A DNA stretch of 64,000 nt from Bin87 sp034423115 (GTDB lineage: Bacteria; Chloroflexota; Dehalococcoidia; Lucifugimonadales; UBA3495). Under the pieces are notes generated by a model, which searched no databases, had not been told where the DNA came from, and saw only the letters and a list, made by a program, of their open reading frames with translations. The stretch covers positions 62,001 to 126,000 of the forward strand of contig DAOUJD010000073.1 of NCBI GenBank assembly GCA_034423115.1, given 5' to 3'. The number at the start of each line of letters is the position of its first letter. The stretch's first letter is position 1. Shown one piece after another: positions 60,028 through 64,000 of the stretch. Both the position numbers and the translations under genes were made by a program.

Positions 60028-61323
60028 ATGACTGAGCGAACTGAACTGGAACGGCAATTGCTCGCGAAAGCCGCTCAATACTTTCCGGGCAATTCCAACG
60101 GAAACACCAACTATCCTGCCGATCTCAATTTCCTGGTCCACCATGGCAAAGCAGGCCGGTGCTGGGACGTGTCCGGCAACGAATATGTAGATTGGCTCAT
60201 GGGTTCCGGCCCCATGATCCTTGGTCATGCTCACCTTGCGGTAACCGAAGCGGTGCTGGAGGCGGTGGGTCGCGGCTCAACGTTCTTCGCCAACAACGAC
60301 CAGGCCGTGATGCTCGCCGAGGAACTCTGCAACGCCGTTCCCTGTGCCGACAAGGTGCGTTTCACCACCAGCGGCACCGACGCTTGCTTCCAGGCCATGC
60401 GGGCCGCCCGCGCTTACACCGGCAAAGAGAAGATTCTGAAGTTCGAGGGCGGTTACCACGGCACCAGCGACTACGCAATGATGTCTGTCTTCGCGTCCGC
60501 CAGCGTGGAGTTCCCCCAGTCCGAAGCCAACAGCGCCGGCATTCCTCGCGCTCTCAGCGACCTCATGCTGGTTTCCCAATTCAATGATTTGGACACTACC
60601 GCTGCCATCGTCGAAGCCCACAAGGACGAAATCGCGGCCGTGATCGTGGAGCCTCTGCAACGAACCCTGGCGCCCAATCCCGGCTTTCTCGCCGGTCTCC
60701 GCAAGATCACCGAGGACGCTGGAATCCTGCTGATATTCGACGAGGTGGTCACCGGATTCCGTCTCGCCTACGGTGGCGCGCAGGAGTACTACGGCGTTAC
60801 GCCCGATTTGTGCTCGGTTGGGAAAATTATGGGTGGCGGTTACCCCTTGGCCGGCGTCCTAGGTACCGCTGAGGTCATGTCCGTGTACGACCGTTCCTCC
60901 GTGTCCTCGGACAGCTACGTCGATCAGATCGGCACACTGAACGGCAATCCCATCGCGTGCGCGGCCGGCCTGGCCACGTTGGCGGAATTGCGCAAACCTG
61001 GCGTATATGACCGCCTCCACACCGTCGGGGGCCGCATCCGCCAGGCATTGGTTGATTCGTGCTCGGAACAAGGATTCACGGTACAGAGCGTTGGCGAGGA
61101 TGCCATCTTTGACATCTACTTTGCCGATCACCCCGTTCAAAATTACCGCGACGGATTGGCGGCCAATCCTGCGCCGTTGGGCAAGCTCAACACGGGCCTG
61201 CTGGAACGCGGCATCATCAAGTCCTGGCCCCAGAAATTCTACCCATCCATCGCCCACACTGACGAGGATGTTGACCAGACGGTCGCCGCAATCCACGAAG
61301 TCGCCCCAACCCTGCGGAACTAA
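60028..61323 (+). CDS. Class III aminotransferase, glutamate-1-semialdehyde-mutase-like
   Basis: A 431-residue PLP enzyme. VRFTTSGTDACFQAMRAAR, KFEGGYHGTSDYAMMS, LLIFDEVVTGFRLAYGG and the PLP lysine in CSVGKIMGGGYPLAGVLG are present. ATG at 60028 has GGAGGAGG upstream; an in-frame ATG five codons earlier lies within that site. Like the copy at 31288 it has no haem genes nearby. The stop overlaps the convergent next gene by four bases. Confidence 0.86.
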   Translation: MTERTELERQLLAKAAQYFPGNSNGNTNYPADLNFLVHHGKAGRCWDVSGNEYVDWLMGSGPMILGHAHLAVTEAVLEAVGRGSTFFANNDQAVMLAEELCNAVPCADKVRFTTSGTDACFQAMRAARAYTGKEKILKFEGGYHGTSDYAMMSVFASASVEFPQSEANSAGIPRALSDLMLVSQFNDLDTTAAIVEAHKDEIAAVIVEPLQRTLAPNPGFLAGLRKITEDAGILLIFDEVVTGFRLAYGGAQEYYGVTPDLCSVGKIMGGGYPLAGVLGTAEVMSVYDRSSVSSDSYVDQIGTLNGNPIACAAGLATLAELRKPGVYDRLHTVGGRIRQALVDSCSEQGFTVQSVGEDAIFDIYFADHPVQNYRDGLAANPAPLGKLNTGLLERGIIKSWPQKFYPSIAHTDEDVDQTVAAIHEVAPTLRN

Positions 61324-61955
61324 CACGCCTCCGGGTCCTTCAAAATATGCATTGTATCCACCCTAAACACCCGAGAGCCCGTGTAGCCGTCTCTCACGAA
61401 CAGTGCTTGGCCGGGATAGCGCCTCCTTATCTCCAACTCAAAGCCTATCCTAGCCTCGTCTAGCCGCTGCTCCAGTTCGCTCTCCAGCTCGAAGAGCATT
61501 TGGACGTCGTCGTCTATGGTCGTGGCGGAGCGGCTTGCACTTGACCTTACCCTGCAACCGAGAACGTCGCATGCTGAGGCGGCGCACGCAGGGTTGCTCA
61601 CCTCAGGGCATTGGTGCTGGCGGGGAAACTTGCGCGCTTGGCCGCCACAGCGTACCCGATATGAGAACGAGCTTTGGGTTTCGCCAGGTTCGTACGACTC
61701 CACGGTCAGAATGTTGACCTCTACATAATCCAGAGTGCGTGGGTTGACGATGATGAAATCATAGCCTCTCCGGTGCGGCTGCCCACCAGGGAATATGCTG
61801 GAACCGGAGTGGAGGCCGGGCGGTTCGTTGGGTATGTGGACAAAATCGACGACCAACTCCCCACCGGCCAGGGTGGCGTCGGGATCAACGTTCAGATTCA
61901 CGACGTTCCGAATAACGACGTGGGGATTTTTGATGACAACGAAAGGCTGCGGCAT
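61320..61955 (-). CDS. Orphan hypothetical protein with a Cys-rich middle
   Basis: A 211-residue protein of unknown family. AAAGGAGG 7 bases before the ATG at 61955 is a near-perfect ribosome site and argues for a real gene. The N-terminal 100 residues are beta-rich (FVVIKNPHVVIRNVVNLNV; YDFIIVNPRTLDYVEVNIL). A central segment (about 103-135) has six Cys, then a helix (MLFELESELEQRLDEARIGF) and a C-terminal strand. Possibly metal-binding. It shares four bases with the end of the aminotransferase gene. Confidence 0.62.
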   Translation of the reverse strand: MPQPFVVIKNPHVVIRNVVNLNVDPDATLAGGELVVDFVHIPNEPPGLHSGSSIFPGGQPHRRGYDFIIVNPRTLDYVEVNILTVESYEPGETQSSFSYRVRCGGQARKFPRQHQCPEVSNPACAASACDVLGCRVRSSASRSATTIDDDVQMLFELESELEQRLDEARIGFELEIRRRYPGQALFVRDGYTGSRVFRVDTMHILKDPEAC

Positions 61956-61994
61956 CCTCGCGCCTCCTTTTCTTTGCAAACGAAACAAAAAATT

Positions 61995-62017
61995 AGGGCG
62001 GGTGTTTGACCCGCCCT
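61995..62017 (-). terminator. GGGCGGG hairpin after the CCG-domain gene
   Basis: AGGGCGGGT (61995-62003) and ACCCGCCCT (62009-62017) form a perfect 9-bp stem around GTTTG, with an AATTTTTTGTTTC-like run beyond it on the minus strand. It closes the succinate dehydrogenase operon. Confidence 0.75.
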
Positions 62018-62043
62018 TGAACTTCTCCGGTTGTTGGGCCGCT

Positions 62044-62922
62044 TTATCTCCCGCGCAACTTCACTTCCAAGGGGCCGGTGCTGATGATGTGCCTCTTGAG
62101 TCCTAGTTCGTTGGGGGACATTCCCATCGCCAAGCCGATTAGCTGCGGCATGTGCAGAATGGGTAGATCGATCGCTCTCCGCGCTTGAGACGCGGCTTTC
62201 GGCTGGAAACCGTCCAGGTTCAGGTGACACAAAGGGCACGGCGTGACCATGGCATCGGCGCCCAAGTCCTTGACCTCGGATGTGTGCTTGCCCACCATTG
62301 CCATCGAGTTCCGCTGGTTGATGGTCAAAATCGGGAAACCGCAACAGCGGGTCTTACCCTCGAAATCCACCAACGTCGCCCCCAGCAATTGGATCAGCAT
62401 CTCCAACGACTGCTGCCGTTCGGGATGTTCCTCAATGTCCAACGCCTCCGTCGGCCTCACGATATAGCACCCGTAGAAGGGAGCAATCTTCAACTCGTTC
62501 AACGGTCTGGTGATCAGGGAGCCCAGCCTCTCCAACCCGTAATCTTCAATCAGGATCCACAGGAGATGCTTGGGTTCGCTCTGGCCGCTGTATTCCAACC
62601 CTTCTTCCGCCAGATGAGAGTTGATCTCGGCCAGGTATTCCGGATTGCGCATCCGATGGTTGGCTTGCGACATCACTCCCTGGCAGGTGCTGCAAATTGT
62701 CAGGATCGGCAGGCCCATCCGCTCGGCTTTGGCGAAGTTTCTCGCGTTCAGCGTATCTCCAAAGAGCTGGTTTTTCTCCTGGATCACGCCCGCGCCAGTG
62801 CAGGTCCAACCGGGGATCTCCTCCAGCTCTATGCCCATGCGGTCGCATACCGTCCGCGCCGCCGGGTAAAGTTCGGGTGCGCCTCCTTGCGACACGCAAC
62901 CCGGGAAAAAGGCGTACTTCAC
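62044..62922 (-). CDS. CCG-domain subunit (SdhE/HdrB-like) of succinate dehydrogenase
   Basis: A 292-residue protein with two CCG domains, as in HdrB, TfrB and the SdhE subunit of type E succinate dehydrogenases. The first has FFPGCVSQGGAPELYPA, WTCTGAG and LTICSTCQGVM; the second FYGCYIVRP, KTRCCGFP and VTPCPLCHLNLDG. These cysteines bind an unusual iron-sulfur cluster and face the quinone or disulfide. It lies 97 bases downstream of the iron-sulfur subunit gene. HdrB of a heterodisulfide reductase is less likely given that neighbour. Confidence 0.88.
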   Translation of the reverse strand: MKYAFFPGCVSQGGAPELYPAARTVCDRMGIELEEIPGWTCTGAGVIQEKNQLFGDTLNARNFAKAERMGLPILTICSTCQGVMSQANHRMRNPEYLAEINSHLAEEGLEYSGQSEPKHLLWILIEDYGLERLGSLITRPLNELKIAPFYGCYIVRPTEALDIEEHPERQQSLEMLIQLLGATLVDFEGKTRCCGFPILTINQRNSMAMVGKHTSEVKDLGADAMVTPCPLCHLNLDGFQPKAASQARRAIDLPILHMPQLIGLAMGMSPNELGLKRHIISTGPLEVKLRGR

Positions 62923-63019
62923 TGATTCCTCCTCATGGTTCCGGTTGCTGACGGTGCGGGTGAATCATCCGCCCTTGTCGGCACCGGCACAACCTTTACG
63001 CATTCAATAACGCGACCCG

Positions 63020-64000
63020 TTATCCGAACGGCGAGTTGTTGCTCACCTGTGGAGCGGCGGCGGGTTCGGGTTGAGTCCTCTCGAATATGCGGCGGACCGC
63101 TTCCACGTTCTCTACGTTTTTGTGAGCGATCGGCGGCATTTTGCCTCGCCGCATCGCCCGGAACGCGACCGGCATATAGTCCATCAACGCCGGCAGGTTC
63201 ATCATGCCGACCGACTTGATGGGCAATCGTAGTTCATCCAATCGCCCACTGTGGCCCACCGATTCCGTGAACGCGTCGGTGTGCCTGGCCCCGTTGTTGT
63301 TGTCGTAGCCGGCTTGAATCGCCTGCTCGCGCATCGCCATGATGCGATCCATCGGCGCCACGCCCTTGGGACAAGCCTGCACGCATTCGTTGCAGCGCGT
63401 GCAATCCCAAATACCGGTCGGCTCGCTCAACGCCCACAGCCGTTCCATGGAAACGCCCTCGGCATCGCCGTCTCGGGGATCGGCCGTGAACCGGTACGCC
63501 TTTGCCAGCGCCGCCGGGCCCAGGAACGTCGGGTCGATTTCCAGCACCGTGCAGTCTGACACGCAGGCCCCGCACATGATGCACGCGGTCACTCCGGAAA
63601 GGTGCAGCATGGCATCGTTGGAGACGATGTACTCGCCTTCCGGTTCCCGCCCCATGTGTTTCAGGTAGGGGTCAACGGCTTCGATTTTGTCCCAAAAGAG
63701 ATCGAAATTGACCACCAGGTCCTTGACCACCGGCATCACGCCCGCGGGTTCCACCGTGATCACTCCATCCTGGACTGCGGTGTTGGCGATGGTCTTGCAC
63801 GCCAAACCGGCGTGCCCGTTGATCCGCATGGCGCATGAACCGCAGATCGCGCTCCGGCATGAGCACCGCAGTGATAGCGTGCCGTCGTCGTCCTCGCGAA
63901 TCTGGATCAACGCGTCCAGCACCGTGGCGTTGTCGGCAATGGTAACCGGATAGTCTTGCCAGTACGGTAGGCGGCGCTCGTCGGCCGCGTCCGGGTCCTG
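63020..64000 (-). CDS. sdhB: Succinate dehydrogenase iron-sulfur subunit, 5' end outside window
   Basis: 327 codons are visible up to the window edge, where the frame is still open. The 2Fe-2S domain has RCSCRSAICGSCAMRI and AGLAC, the second domain CIMCGACVSDC and CTRCNECVQACPKGV for the 3Fe-4S and 4Fe-4S clusters. A C-terminal extension of about 90 residues follows the last cluster (LPALMDYMPVAFRAMRRGKM). The chain transfers electrons from the flavoprotein to the CCG subunit. The flavoprotein gene is probably just beyond the edge. Confidence 0.92.
   Translation of the reverse strand, partial: QDPDAADERRLPYWQDYPVTIADNATVLDALIQIREDDDGTLSLRCSCRSAICGSCAMRINGHAGLACKTIANTAVQDGVITVEPAGVMPVVKDLVVNFDLFWDKIEAVDPYLKHMGREPEGEYIVSNDAMLHLSGVTACIMCGACVSDCTVLEIDPTFLGPAALAKAYRFTADPRDGDAEGVSMERLWALSEPTGIWDCTRCNECVQACPKGVAPMDRIMAMREQAIQAGYDNNNGARHTDAFTESVGHSGRLDELRLPIKSVGMMNLPALMDYMPVAFRAMRRGKMPPIAHKNVENVEAVRRIFERTQPEPAAAPQVSNNSPFG

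Noticed and set aside
1..64000. tRNA, rRNA, tmRNA, CRISPR arrays, insertion sequences and prophage genes
   Set aside because: I scanned the intergenic gaps and found no cloverleaf, repeat-spacer pattern, transposase or integrase. All gaps are under about 240 bases, so little could be hidden, but a small RNA could be missed by eye.

Overview
The window looks like a chromosomal segment of a free-living, respiring bacterium. It is moderately GC-rich and densely coded on both strands. There are no rRNA or tRNA genes that I could recognise, no insertion sequences, no prophage and no CRISPR. I infer a member of the Chloroflexota near SAR202/Dehalococcoidia. The evidence is a mix of features: several luciferase-like flavin/F420 oxidoreductases and SDRs, DapL-type lysine biosynthesis, an archaeal-type phosphoglycerate mutase, a membrane pyrophosphatase, minCDE, two DUF3105 proteins, a thiolase next to an HMG-CoA-synthase-like/DUF35 fusion, and a CCG-domain (type E) succinate dehydrogenase. 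This placement is inference; no 16S or marker tree was possible.

Layout. 1-5191: an edge-truncated zinc-ribbon membrane protein on the minus strand, then a plus-strand operon (small amidase partner, amidase, HAD phosphatase, unknown protein, luciferase-like oxidoreductase, metallophosphoesterase). 5199-8237: a well-defined promoter, the membrane pyrophosphatase and an SDR. 8298-8803: an antitoxin with a toxin broken by an in-frame stop. 8798-20400: a long minus-strand run of housekeeping genes (sua5-like, polyprenyl synthase-like, pgk, apgM, tpiA, miaA, dapF, unknown, dapL, hflX, SbcD-like nuclease, acetamidase). 20515-29817: plus-strand purine genes (guaA, purD, purE, purB, purC, purS) interspersed with unknown genes and two DUF3105 proteins. 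29890-36130: thioredoxin/glutaredoxin-like genes, a monooxygenase-fold protein, a class III aminotransferase, an MFS exporter and minCDE. 36340-45708: VOC protein, thiolase plus HMGS-like fusion, S41 lipoprotein protease, smpB, gamma-carbonic-anhydrase-like protein, an LLM oxidoreductase, an SprT-like protein, a strongly expressed-looking unknown protein with an internal duplication, and an SDR. 45712-50585: a second purine cluster (purF, purM, purH) with a His/Gly-rich micro-protein inside it. 50649-54244: the rpmH-rnpA-yidD-(BamB-like)-yidC-jag cluster. 54477-64000: gamma-glutamyltransferase family protein, monomeric isocitrate dehydrogenase, malate dehydrogenase, a second class III aminotransferase, an orphan Cys-rich protein, and the start of a succinate dehydrogenase operon.

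The genes form coherent modules: lower glycolysis (tpiA, pgk, apgM), diaminopimelate/lysine (dapL, dapF), most of IMP/GMP synthesis in two clusters, TCA steps (icd, mdh, sdh), division-site selection (minCDE) and membrane protein insertion (yidC, yidD, jag). Seven near-identical GGGGCGGG hairpins end transcription units across the window. Points that most deserve a second look are the duplicated PHYHYGP-motif protein (44025-44828), the HMGS-like/DUF35 fusion that lacks the catalytic cysteine, the nonsense-broken toxin, the degenerate polyprenyl synthase, the hairpin family, and two unknown proteins that share a helix-hairpin-helix-like segment.
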